Positions 39,014 to 47,570 of a DNA stretch of 64,000 nt are shown here, in pieces. The notes under the pieces were generated by a model. The model was not told the origin of the DNA. It searched no databases and saw only the letters and a program-made list of their open reading frames with translations. How positions within the stretch are numbered: the stretch's first letter is position 1; every line of letters starts with the position of its first letter. The position numbers and the translations under genes are program-made. The stretch is from Pseudomonas azerbaijanoccidentalis. Lineage in GTDB: Bacteria > Pseudomonadota > Gammaproteobacteria > Pseudomonadales > Pseudomonadaceae. Location: the NCBI RefSeq assembly GCF_019145495.1, contig NZ_JAHSTU010000004.1, positions 62,001-126,000 of the forward strand, written 5' to 3'.

Positions 39014-40948
39014 ATGAGTAAAGCGGACGCCTTCACACAGGCAGGGAAAACCGCGGTGTTGCAGAACATCCAGGGCACTTTGCAATTCCTTCAGCGATTC
39101 CCGCCTTTCAATCAGATGGAACACGCCCATCTGGCGTACCTGGTTGAGCAATGTCAGCTGCGTTTTTATGCGCCCGGTGAGAGCATCATCAAGCCCACCG
39201 ATGGCCCGGTTGAACACTTCTACATCGTCAAGCAAGGCCGGGTCGTGGGTGAGCGTCCTCATTCGGCCAAGGGCGGTACGGAAACCACTTTCGAGATCAC
39301 CACCGGCGAGTGTTTTCCGCTCGCCGCATTGTTGGGTGAACGTGCGACGCGCACGGAACACCTGGCGGCCGAAGACACCTTTTGCCTACAACTGAACAAG
39401 CTCGCGTTCATCAAGCTCTTCGCCATTTCCGGCATCTTTCGCGACTTTGCCCTACGCGGCGTAAGCAGCCTGCTGGATCAGGTCAATCAACAGGTCCAGC
39501 AAAAAGCCGTGGAAACCCTCGGCACCCAGTACTCGCTCAATACTCGCCTGGGCGAATTGGCCATGCGCCATCCGGTCATGTGCGGTCCGAGCACGCCCCT
39601 GCGTGAAGCCGTGACGCTGATGCACGAGCAGCAAGTGGGCAGCATTGTGGTGGTCGATGAACACCAGGCGCCGTTGGGGATTTTCACCCTGCGCGACCTG
39701 CGGCACGTGGTGGCCAATGCCGCCGGAGATTTTGCCGAAGCCATCGAACGACACATGACCCCCTCGCCGTTTTACCTGACACCGGACCACAGCGCTTTCG
39801 ACGCTGCGATTGCCATGACCGAGCGGCATATCGCCCACGTCTGTCTGGTCAAGGATCAACGCCTGTGTGGCGTGGTGTCCGAGCGCGATCTGTTTTCACT
39901 GCAACGGGTCGACCTGGTGCACCTGGCGCGGACCATCCGCAATGCGCCGCGCGTGGAGAACCTGGTGGCCATCCGTGGCGAGATCGGCCAACTCGTCGAA
40001 CGCATGCTTGCCCATGGCGCGTCCTCGACGCAGATCACTCACATCATCACCCTGCTCAACGACCACACCGTGTGCCGGGTGATTGAACTGACTCTCGCCG
40101 AGAAGGGTGATCCTGGTGTGGCGTTCAGCTGGCTGTGTTTCGGCAGCGAAGGACGACGCGAGCAAACGCTGCACACCGACCAGGACAACGGCATTCTGTT
40201 CGAGGCGCGGGACGCGGCCCATGCCGCCGAGATTCGCGGCAAGTTGCTGCCCATCGCCCATCAGATCAACCTCAGCCTGGCGTTATGTGGCTTCACGCTG
40301 TGCAAGGGCAACATCATGGCCGGCAACCCCGAGCTGTGTTTGTCCCGTATTGAATGGGCACGTCGTTTTGCCGCATTTATCCGCGAAGCGACGCCGGAGA
40401 ATCTGCTGGGTTCGAGCATCTATTTCGACCTGCGCGTGGTCTGGGGCAGCGAGCAAGGGTGCGAGCAGTTGCGTCGCGGGATTCTCGACCAGGTCGCCGA
40501 CAACCGTTTGTTCCAGCGCATGCTGGCCGAAAACGCGTTGCGCAATCGCCCGCCCGTAGGACGTTTCCGCGAGTTTGTCCTGGCGCGTAAAAATGGCGAG
40601 AAAGCCACGCTGGACCTGAAGATCCAGGGCCTGACGCCCTTCGTCGACGGCGCACGGTTACTGGCCCTGGCCCATGGCATCGAAACCAACAACACCCTGG
40701 AGCGTTTTCGCCAACTGGTGGACAAAGAGATCATCGAGCCTCTGGACGGTGCGGCGTACGAAGAGGCCTATCACTTCATCCAGCAAACCCGCATGCAACA
40801 GCATCAACTGCAAACCCGCGAGAATTTGCCTTACTCCAACCGCGTCGACCCGGACAGCCTGAATCATCTGGACCGGCGAATCCTGCGTGAATCCCTGCGC
40901 CAGGCACAACGCCTGCAAAGCAGTCTGGCCCTGCGGTATCAGCTATGA
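39014..40948 (+). CDS. cNMP-binding, CBS and DUF294 nucleotidyltransferase-like protein
   Basis: The protein of about 644 residues has an N-terminal cyclic-nucleotide-binding domain (FYAPGESIIKPTDGPVEHFY), two CBS domains (MRHPVMCGPSTPLREAV and MTPSPFYLTPDHSAF), then a DUF294 nucleotidyltransferase-like domain with GSEGRREQTLHTDQD and a C-terminal helical region. Such proteins are predicted signal-transduction enzymes. The next gene, a DnaQ-like exonuclease, overlaps its stop by 4 bp, a recurrent pairing. The start is uncertain: ATG 39008 and an open frame back to 38822 are alternatives. Confidence 0.85.
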   Translation: MSKADAFTQAGKTAVLQNIQGTLQFLQRFPPFNQMEHAHLAYLVEQCQLRFYAPGESIIKPTDGPVEHFYIVKQGRVVGERPHSAKGGTETTFEITTGECFPLAALLGERATRTEHLAAEDTFCLQLNKLAFIKLFAISGIFRDFALRGVSSLLDQVNQQVQQKAVETLGTQYSLNTRLGELAMRHPVMCGPSTPLREAVTLMHEQQVGSIVVVDEHQAPLGIFTLRDLRHVVANAAGDFAEAIERHMTPSPFYLTPDHSAFDAAIAMTERHIAHVCLVKDQRLCGVVSERDLFSLQRVDLVHLARTIRNAPRVENLVAIRGEIGQLVERMLAHGASSTQITHIITLLNDHTVCRVIELTLAEKGDPGVAFSWLCFGSEGRREQTLHTDQDNGILFEARDAAHAAEIRGKLLPIAHQINLSLALCGFTLCKGNIMAGNPELCLSRIEWARRFAAFIREATPENLLGSSIYFDLRVVWGSEQGCEQLRRGILDQVADNRLFQRMLAENALRNRPPVGRFREFVLARKNGEKATLDLKIQGLTPFVDGARLLALAHGIETNNTLERFRQLVDKEIIEPLDGAAYEEAYHFIQQTRMQQHQLQTRENLPYSNRVDPDSLNHLDRRILRESLRQAQRLQSSLALRYQL

Positions 40949-41652
40949 GTCTGTTTTCATGGCTGCGTCCGGCCGGTCCGAGCCTGTCCGGTGAACTGCA
41001 ACAGCGCCTGCAACATTTGCCTGCGGCGGGCACGTTGAGCGAGTGCAGCCTGCGCGAACAACGCTGGGTGGTGCTCGACCTGGAAACCACTGGGCTGAAC
41101 CTGAACAAGGATCGGGTGTTGTCCATCGGCGCGGTGGTGATCGAGGACGGCGCGATCGACTTCAGCCAGCAGTTCGAACGCACCCTGCAATGCGCCGACG
41201 CCAAACTCGGACCCAGCGTGTTGATTCACGGCCTCGGCCCCAGCGCCATCGCCGCCGGCAGCGATCCGGCCCAGGCGCTGCTCGATTTCATGGAGTTCGT
41301 CGGCGACAGTCCGTTGCTGGCCTTTCATGCGCCCTTCGATCAGCACATGCTCGGCCGCGCACTGAAAGAGCATCTGGGCTACAAGTTGCAGCACAGCTTT
41401 ATGGATGTGGCGGACATTGCCCCGCTGGTCTGTCCACAAGCGCACATTCGCGAGGCCGGGTTGGACGAGTGGATCGACTGGTTCAAGCTGGAAGTGTTCG
41501 AGCGCCATAACGCCAGTGCCGATGCATTGGCCACGGCCGAACTGGCGTTGATCCTGTTCAGCCGAGCCCGACAGCAGCAGATTCACAGCCCGCTGAATTT
41601 GCAGCAGCGGTTGAATCAGTGGAAGCGGCGCCAGCAGACGCCTTCCTTCTAA
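40945..41652 (+). CDS. DnaQ-like 3'-5' exonuclease
   Basis: The 235-residue DEDD exonuclease has Exo I VVLDLETTGLNLNKDRVLSIGAV (about residues 36-58), a central segment PLLAFHAPFDQHML and Exo III with HNASADALATAEL, so it is of the DEDDh class. It overlaps the CBS/DUF294 gene by ATGA. It is not part of the polymerase III core by context; the substrate is unknown. Confidence 0.87.
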   Translation: MSLFSWLRPAGPSLSGELQQRLQHLPAAGTLSECSLREQRWVVLDLETTGLNLNKDRVLSIGAVVIEDGAIDFSQQFERTLQCADAKLGPSVLIHGLGPSAIAAGSDPAQALLDFMEFVGDSPLLAFHAPFDQHMLGRALKEHLGYKLQHSFMDVADIAPLVCPQAHIREAGLDEWIDWFKLEVFERHNASADALATAELALILFSRARQQQIHSPLNLQQRLNQWKRRQQTPSF

Positions 41653-41668
41653 TAGCGATGATGCCTAC

Positions 41669-41745
41669 GTAGGAGCTGCCGAAGGCTGCGATCTTTGGAT
41701 CTTGAAAACCAAAGTCAAAAGATCGCAGCCTTCGGCAGCTCCTAC
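41669..41745. repeat. REP pair (REPIN), GTAGGAGCTGCC family, copy 4
   Basis: GTAGGAGCTGCCGAAGGCTG arm, a short AT-rich centre and the exact inverse arm ending GCAGCTCCTAC, 77 bp, between the exonuclease gene and the sigma-factor gene. Confidence 0.92.
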
Positions 41746-41817
41746 AGGGTTTTGTGCCAAGTCAAAACACCCGACCAACGCCAATTGCTTTACCTCCCTC
41801 GCCTCTGACACAATCGC

Positions 41818-41833
41818 GAACTATTCTCGTTAG
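41818..41833 (+). promoter_or_regulatory. Possible Fur box before the FecI-like gene
   Basis: GAACTATTCTCGTTAG resembles the right part of the Pseudomonas Fur consensus (ATTCTCATTA). It lies 28 bp before the sigma-factor start, where iron repression is expected. The match is partial. Confidence 0.35.
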
Positions 41834-41860
41834 TTAACACTTCCCAAACGGTGATGCTGC

Positions 41861-42379
41861 GTGTCGTCAGTCCCAAGCCCTCAAAGTGAGCTCGTCGGTG
41901 CGCTTTATCGCGACCATCGCGGTTGGCTATTGAATTGGCTACGTCGCAACGTCGCTTGCCCGCAGCGGGCCGAGGACTTGAGCCAGGACACGTTCGTGCG
42001 CTTGCTGGGCCGTGAAGAACTCAAGGAGCCGCGCGAGCCCCGGGCCTTTCTGGTGGCGATTGCCAAGGGCCTGCTGTTTGATTACTTCCGCCGCGCTGCG
42101 CTTGAACAGGCTTACCTCACCGAACTGATGCTGCTTCCCGAAGCCGAGCAACCGTCGGTGGAAGAACAGCAAATGATCCTCGAAGATCTGAAAAACATCG
42201 ACCGCCTGCTCGGCAAGCTCTCAAGCAAAGCGCGGGCGGCGTTTCTCTACAACCGTCTCGATGGCCTTGGCCACGCGGAAATTGCCGAACAGCTCGGTGT
42301 ATCGGTGCCGCGCGTGCGCCAGTACCTGGCCCAAGGCGTCCGCCAGTGCTACATCGCGTTGTACGGTGAGCCGACATGA
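41861..42379 (+). CDS. FecI-family ECF sigma factor
   Basis: The 172-residue sigma factor has region 2 (LSQDTFVRLL) and region 4 (LDGLGHAEIAEQLGVSVPRVRQYL). It would direct RNA polymerase to the siderophore receptor gene downstream. The start is GTG 41861; no ATG is in frame near it. The FecR gene overlaps by ATGA. The set of sigma, anti-sigma and receptor is the standard cell-surface signalling module. Confidence 0.92.
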   Translation: MSSVPSPQSELVGALYRDHRGWLLNWLRRNVACPQRAEDLSQDTFVRLLGREELKEPREPRAFLVAIAKGLLFDYFRRAALEQAYLTELMLLPEAEQPSVEEQQMILEDLKNIDRLLGKLSSKARAAFLYNRLDGLGHAEIAEQLGVSVPRVRQYLAQGVRQCYIALYGEPT

Positions 42380-43350
42380 GTCCGCTCAGTTCCAAGCCGG
42401 TGTCGGCACAAGTGCTCGACGCCGCCATTGCCTGGCAATTGTCGCTCGACTCCGGCAACCCGGTGGAGCGCGAAGAGTTCGCCAAATGGCACGCGGCCCA
42501 CGAAGAGCACGCCCGCGCCTGGCGTCAGCTGGGCATGCTCGACCAACGCTTCAGCGTCGCCAGCGGCCCGGCCCGTACAGCCTTGCTGCAATCGCGAGAA
42601 AGCATTCGTCGCCGAGTGCGCAAGCTCGGCAGCGGCGTGGCCAGCGTCGTTGCGGTGCTCGGCTTGGCGCTGTTTGCCGGTGAGCGTTACCTGCCGGTCG
42701 ACTACTGGTTGGCCGACCAACGCACTGCCACTGGCGAACAGCGCAGCATTCGACTGGCCGACGGCACGTTGATCAACCTCAACACCCACAGCGCGGTGGA
42801 CGTGCGCTTCGATGCAAAGCAGCGCCTGGTGATCCTGCAGGAAGGGGAAATTCTCGTCGAAACCGGTCATGGCGATGCCCGGCCCTTTATCGTCGAAACT
42901 CGCGAAGGCAGCATGCGGGCCTTGGGTACGCGTTTCCTGGTCAAGCGCGAAGAAGAAGGTACGCGTCTGAGCGTTTTGAAATCGGCGGTGGCGGCCCATC
43001 CGCAATCGAACACCGACGAACAGATTCTGAGTGAAGGCCAGCAAGTGCTGATCCGCAATGACGGCCTGGGGCCGGTGGCGGCGCTCAATCTCGGCGCGGA
43101 TGCCTGGACCCGCGGCATGCTGGTGGTGGACAACGCGCGGCTGGAGGATCTGGTGCACGAACTCGGGCGCTATCGGCGCGGGCATCTGGGCGTGGCACCG
43201 CAAGTGGCGGACCTGCGGATCACCGGCAGTTTCCCGTTGCATGACACCGACCTGGCCCTGAATGCGCTGCTTCCGACTTTGCCGGTGCAGATTGAACAGC
43301 ACACCCAATGGTGGGTAACGGTGGCGGCCAAGAGCGATGCCAAGCCCTGA
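42376..43350 (+). CDS. FecR-family anti-sigma factor
   Basis: The 324-residue inner-membrane regulator has an N-terminal cytoplasmic DUF4880 region (AAIAWQLSLDSG, WHAAHEEHARAW), one membrane segment near residues 88-107 (VASVVAVLGLALFAG), and a periplasmic FecR domain (IRLADGTLINLNTHSAVDV) that contacts the receptor signalling domain. It controls the adjacent FecI. Confidence 0.93.
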   Translation: MSPLSSKPVSAQVLDAAIAWQLSLDSGNPVEREEFAKWHAAHEEHARAWRQLGMLDQRFSVASGPARTALLQSRESIRRRVRKLGSGVASVVAVLGLALFAGERYLPVDYWLADQRTATGEQRSIRLADGTLINLNTHSAVDVRFDAKQRLVILQEGEILVETGHGDARPFIVETREGSMRALGTRFLVKREEEGTRLSVLKSAVAAHPQSNTDEQILSEGQQVLIRNDGLGPVAALNLGADAWTRGMLVVDNARLEDLVHELGRYRRGHLGVAPQVADLRITGSFPLHDTDLALNALLPTLPVQIEQHTQWWVTVAAKSDAKP

Positions 43351-43495
43351 CGCGGTGTCGAGTGTCTGCTCGCGATCAGGCTTCAACCTCGCTACGAATT
43401 GCTGAATCTAAATTATTTTCATCCAGCCCTATCACTTTTCGAGTTTCGTTCGGCACCTAGGCAATTGAGAAGTATTCCCTTTCAGGAGCCGCTGT

Positions 43496-45928
43496 ATGTC
43501 CCGTTCGCTAGACACCTTGTTGCGCCCCAGTTTGCTGGCGGTTGCCATTGCTCTTTGCACCCCTTTGGCCAGCAGCCAACTGATCGCCGCTGAACAGGCA
43601 TCCAGCGTTCGCGCTTACAACCTGCCGGCCGCGCCATTGGCCAGCACCTTGAACCAGATCGCCAGCCAGGCCGGCATCGCGCTGTCGCTGAACCCATCGT
43701 TGGCTGCGGGCAAGACCTCGGCCCCGGTCAACGGCCAGTTCGATGCCGACAGCGCTTTGCGTGAAGCGTTGCGGGGGACTGGGTTGCAACTGGAACAAAG
43801 CGCTACCGGCAGCTACACCTTGGTGGCGGTGCCTGAAGGCGCTATGGCTTTGCCAGCAACCAGCGTGATTGGCGTGGAAGCAGACCCTGAAAGCGCCTGG
43901 GGCCCGGTGCAAGGCTATCTGGCCAAACGCACCGCAGCCGGCACCAAGACCGATACCGCGCTGGTTGAAGTACCCCGTTCGATTTCCGTGGCAACCCGAG
44001 AGCAGATGGACGACCGCAACGTGCACAGCCTCGACGATGCCGTGCGCTACATGCCCGGCATCACTGCCAGCAGCTATGGCAGCGACACCCGCGCCGACTG
44101 GTTGCGCGTGCGTGGCTTTGAACCCACCCAGTTCCTCGATGGCCTGCCACTGCCAAAAGGTGTGTACGCCAACCCGAAACAGGAAACCTGGAACCTCGAC
44201 CGCCTTGCACTGCTGCGCGGTCCGGCCTCATCGATCTATGGCCAGACCCCACCGGGTGGCCTGCTGGACATGGTCAGCCGCCGTCCCAGCGCTGAGTCGA
44301 GCAACGAAATCCAACTGCAATACGGCAGCGACAATCATCGTCAGATCAACTTCGCCAGCACCGGCAAGATCGACGATGAAGGCCAGTTCCTCTATGGCCT
44401 GAGTGGCGTAGTGCGCGACAGCGGCACCCAGATCGACCACGTCGACAACAAGCGCTACAACATCGCGCCAAGCCTGACCTGGAACATCGACGAAGACACC
44501 AAATTCACCCTGCTCACGCAATTCACCCGTGATGATACCGGCATCACCAGCCAGTTCCTGCCGGTCCAGGGCACCAAGATCAACATGCCGTTCGGCGATG
44601 TTTCCCACCACAAGAACCTGGGCGATCCGGACTGGGAATACTACGACCGCACCTATTACGCACTGGGCTATGCGTTCGAACATCGCCTCAACGATGTCTG
44701 GCAGTTCCGTCAGAACCTGCGCTACACCAAGTCTGATTTGTCCTTTCAGGGCATCACCGTCGGCGCCTACCCGTTCACCCAAGTCGACAACGACGGCAAC
44801 GTTGGCCGCTCGACCACCAGCGTCGACGAAGACATCAGCCAGTTCGCCGTGGACAACAACTTCCAGGCCGACTTCGCCACCGGCGATGTCAGTCACACCC
44901 TGCTGCTCGGTCTCGATCATCAACGCAGCAACACCAACTACACCTCGATCTTCGGCAGTGCCCCAGCGACCAACGTGAACAACCCGGTGCGGGGCGTGGA
45001 AATCGTGCGCCCACCACGCTCCAGTGCGTTCTACGACTACGATCAGAAAACCTATCAGACCGGCCTCTACGTCCAGGACCAGATGGCCCTCGACCAATGG
45101 CGCCTGACACTCGGCGGGCGTGAGGACTGGGTCCACACCAGCACCAAATTCTTCAACAAGGGTGATGCGACCAACACTGAGCGCGACAGCAACTTCAGCG
45201 GTAACGCAGCGATCAGTTACGTGTTCGACAACGGTTTCGTGCCGTACCTGTCGTACGCCGAGTCGTTCCAGCCAACCAGCAACGCCACCGCCTCGCCAAC
45301 CGATTCGTTCAAACCGACCGAAGGCGAGCAATGGGAACTGGGTATCAAGTACCAGCCTCCGGGCAGCGATACCTTGCTGACCGCGGCGATCTACAACCTG
45401 ACCCAGAAAAACGTCTCGGTCACCACCACCAACTCGGACAACGTTTCGATCACCAGCCAGACCGGTGAAGTGAAAGTCAAAGGCCTGGAGTTGGAAGCGG
45501 TTTCCGACGTGACCGAGAACCTCAAGGTCATCGCCGCGTACACCCTGGCCAAATCTGAAGTTCAAGACGGCGCCTTCAAGGGCAATCGCCTGCAACTGAT
45601 GCCTAACCAGCAAGCATCGCTGTGGACCGATTACACTTGGCACAACGGCGTTCTCGACGGTTTCGGTATCGGCGGCGGTGTTCGCTATACCGGCAATACT
45701 TACGGCGACCAGGCCAACACCGAACTGGGCAAGGCCGACGCCTATACCGTGTTCGACGCGGCTGTTCACTACGACCTCGGCCGTCTGGACAACAGCTTGA
45801 AAGGTGCCTCGCTGGCGCTGAATGCGACCAACCTGTTCGACAAGGACTACATCTCGACTTGCGACAGTTTCTACTGCTACTACGGCGACCAGCGCAGTGT
45901 CGTCGCCAGCGCCACTTACAAGTGGTAA
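43496..45928 (+). CDS. TonB-dependent siderophore receptor with signalling domain
   Basis: The 810-residue outer-membrane receptor has a signal peptide (about residues 1-30), an STN signalling domain (YNLPAAPLASTLNQIASQAG, residues 38-110), a plug domain (VPRSISVATREQMDD, RVRGFEPTQFLDGLPLPKG) and a 22-strand barrel ending in SATYKW with a terminal aromatic residue. A CDSFYCYYG loop near the end is shared with FoxA/FhuA-type hydroxamate receptors. With FecI and FecR upstream and a PepSY protein downstream, the layout resembles the fox locus of P. aeruginosa. The siderophore is probably a foreign one, such as ferrioxamine; this is an inference. Confidence 0.88.
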   Translation: MSRSLDTLLRPSLLAVAIALCTPLASSQLIAAEQASSVRAYNLPAAPLASTLNQIASQAGIALSLNPSLAAGKTSAPVNGQFDADSALREALRGTGLQLEQSATGSYTLVAVPEGAMALPATSVIGVEADPESAWGPVQGYLAKRTAAGTKTDTALVEVPRSISVATREQMDDRNVHSLDDAVRYMPGITASSYGSDTRADWLRVRGFEPTQFLDGLPLPKGVYANPKQETWNLDRLALLRGPASSIYGQTPPGGLLDMVSRRPSAESSNEIQLQYGSDNHRQINFASTGKIDDEGQFLYGLSGVVRDSGTQIDHVDNKRYNIAPSLTWNIDEDTKFTLLTQFTRDDTGITSQFLPVQGTKINMPFGDVSHHKNLGDPDWEYYDRTYYALGYAFEHRLNDVWQFRQNLRYTKSDLSFQGITVGAYPFTQVDNDGNVGRSTTSVDEDISQFAVDNNFQADFATGDVSHTLLLGLDHQRSNTNYTSIFGSAPATNVNNPVRGVEIVRPPRSSAFYDYDQKTYQTGLYVQDQMALDQWRLTLGGREDWVHTSTKFFNKGDATNTERDSNFSGNAAISYVFDNGFVPYLSYAESFQPTSNATASPTDSFKPTEGEQWELGIKYQPPGSDTLLTAAIYNLTQKNVSVTTTNSDNVSITSQTGEVKVKGLELEAVSDVTENLKVIAAYTLAKSEVQDGAFKGNRLQLMPNQQASLWTDYTWHNGVLDGFGIGGGVRYTGNTYGDQANTELGKADAYTVFDAAVHYDLGRLDNSLKGASLALNATNLFDKDYISTCDSFYCYYGDQRSVVASATYKW

Positions 45929-46000
45929 AGGCTTGACCACACATGCCCTATGACCAGGCCGTCCTTCGTGGGCGGCTTTGGTTTTTCTGAAGGCTATGAA

Positions 46001-47131
46001 ATGAAAAGTAAAACAATTCGCCGCTGGTCCTTCGTCCACACCTGGTCCAGCCTGATCTGCACCGTGTTTCTGCTGATGCTGGCATTGACCGGCCTGCCGT
46101 TGATCTTCCACCACGAGATCGACCACCTGCTAGGCGATGCCGCCGAGTTGAAGGTCATGCCGGCGGACACCCCGCAGCTGAATTTGCAGCAACTTGTACA
46201 AGCGGCTGAAAAACATCGGCCCGGTGAAGTCATGCAGTACTTCGGCTTCGAGGAAGACGAGCCCAATGCCGCCATCGCCATCATGGCGGCCACGGCGGGC
46301 ACCGAGCCGAACTCGTCACACACCTTCATGCTCGACGCCCGCACCGGCGAAGCGCTGGAGATGCCATCGGCCAATGGCGGCTTCATGATGATCATGTTGC
46401 GCCTGCACGTGGACATGTTTGCGGGGTTGCCAGGCAAGTTGTTGCTGGCGTTCATGGGTTTGCTGTTCGTGGTCGCGATTGTGTCGGGCACGGTGCTGTA
46501 CCTGCCGTTCATGCGTCGCTTGAAATTCGCCACGGTGCGCCAGGACAAATCCACTCGCCTGCGCTGGCTCGACCTGCATAACCTGATCGGCGTGGTGACG
46601 TTGACCTGGGCGTTGGTGGTGGGCGTGACCGGCGTGATCAGCGCTTGTGCCGACCTGCTGATCGCCGCGTGGCGTAACGACAGCCTGAGCGCGATGGTCG
46701 CGCCATACCGCGACGCGCCGCCGCTGACGCAATTGGCACCGGCCACGCGGCTGCTCGACATCGCCAAAGAGGCCGCGCCGGGCATGCAGCCCGACTTCAT
46801 CGCCTTCCCCGGCACGCGGTTCTCCAGCGAGCACCATTACGCGGTGTTCATGAAAGGCAGCACGCATTTGACTTCGCACCTGCTGACGCCCGTGTTGATC
46901 GACGCCAGCACCCTGCAAGTCACCGCCGTGGCCGAACGTCCGTGGTACATGGACGCCATGGGCATGTCGCAGCCGCTGCACTTCGGTGACTACGGCGGTA
47001 TGCCGATGCAAATTCTGTGGGCGACGCTGGATGTGCTGACCATCATCGTCCTCGGCAGCGGGGTTTACCTTTGGGTGGTGCGGCGCAAGGCCGCCAAACC
47101 GGTGCTGGAAAAAGCGGAGCGCGTGGCATGA
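46001..47131 (+). CDS. PepSY-domain membrane protein (iron-uptake associated)
   Basis: The 376-residue protein has four membrane helices: an N-terminal one (FVHTWSSLICTVFLLMLALTG), two in the middle and one near the C-terminus. Periplasmic PepSY regions lie between them. Such proteins sit beside siderophore receptors and are thought to reduce or release iron in the periplasm. ATG 46001 follows GAAGG; the longer in-frame start at 45950 lacks a ribosome site. The next small gene overlaps its stop by ATGA. Confidence 0.85.
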   Translation: MKSKTIRRWSFVHTWSSLICTVFLLMLALTGLPLIFHHEIDHLLGDAAELKVMPADTPQLNLQQLVQAAEKHRPGEVMQYFGFEEDEPNAAIAIMAATAGTEPNSSHTFMLDARTGEALEMPSANGGFMMIMLRLHVDMFAGLPGKLLLAFMGLLFVVAIVSGTVLYLPFMRRLKFATVRQDKSTRLRWLDLHNLIGVVTLTWALVVGVTGVISACADLLIAAWRNDSLSAMVAPYRDAPPLTQLAPATRLLDIAKEAAPGMQPDFIAFPGTRFSSEHHYAVFMKGSTHLTSHLLTPVLIDASTLQVTAVAERPWYMDAMGMSQPLHFGDYGGMPMQILWATLDVLTIIVLGSGVYLWVVRRKAAKPVLEKAERVA

Positions 47132-47307
47132 AGCCTCGGCAGTCAAGTTTCTGGAAGGTGTTTGCCGCGCCCACCGTTATTGCTTTGCTCAGCGCGACAG
47201 GGTTGTTTGCCGCGTTGCTGGGCGATGGCTTCTGGGACTCCCTCAGTTGGCTGGGTCTGGGCGTCCCGGCACTTCTTGGCCTGCGCGGCCTCCTACAACG
47301 CCGCTGA
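47128..47307 (+). CDS. Small membrane protein
   Basis: A 59-residue peptide with two hydrophobic segments (FAAPTVIALLSATGLFAALLG and LSWLGLGVPALLGLRGLL) and a basic C-terminus LQRR. It starts by ATGA overlap with the PepSY gene, a common companion there. The function is unknown; it probably assists the PepSY protein. Confidence 0.8.
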   Translation: MKPRQSSFWKVFAAPTVIALLSATGLFAALLGDGFWDSLSWLGLGVPALLGLRGLLQRR

Positions 47308-47312
47308 CACCT

Positions 47313-47391
47313 GTAGGAGCTGCCGAAGGCTGCGATCTTTTGACTCTGGGTTTTCAAATCAAAAGATCGCAGCCTTCGGCAGCTCCTACAG
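47313..47391. repeat. REP pair (REPIN), GTAGGAGCTGCC family, copy 5
   Basis: GTAGGAGCTGCCGAAGGCTG arm and its exact inverse about 40 bp apart, 79 bp in all, starting 5 bp after the small membrane-protein gene. Confidence 0.92.
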
Positions 47392-47470
47392 GGTTATCAA
47401 AACTCGACGTCATACGACGACCCAACCTCCCCTCCCGTCGATTCACCTCGCAAATTCTCTGACATATTTG

Positions 47471-47520
47471 TTGACACTTTAACCCTTGCACTTCTATAAA
47501 GGCGTACGTTGTACGACAAC
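47471..47520 (+). promoter_or_regulatory. Promoter and GntR-like operator of the MFS gene
   Basis: TTGACA (47471-47476), 18 bases, TATAAA (47495-47500), a strong sigma-70 promoter. The expected start point falls on a perfect palindrome GTTGT-ACG-ACAAC (47508-47520), which has the form of a GntR-family operator. A protein bound there would block initiation, releasing it when the transported sugar acid is present. No regulator gene is adjacent. Confidence 0.75.
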
Positions 47521-47570
47521 TTACAACAACGGCAGCACCCACAATAAATCCAAAAAAAGACGGTGAAGTG

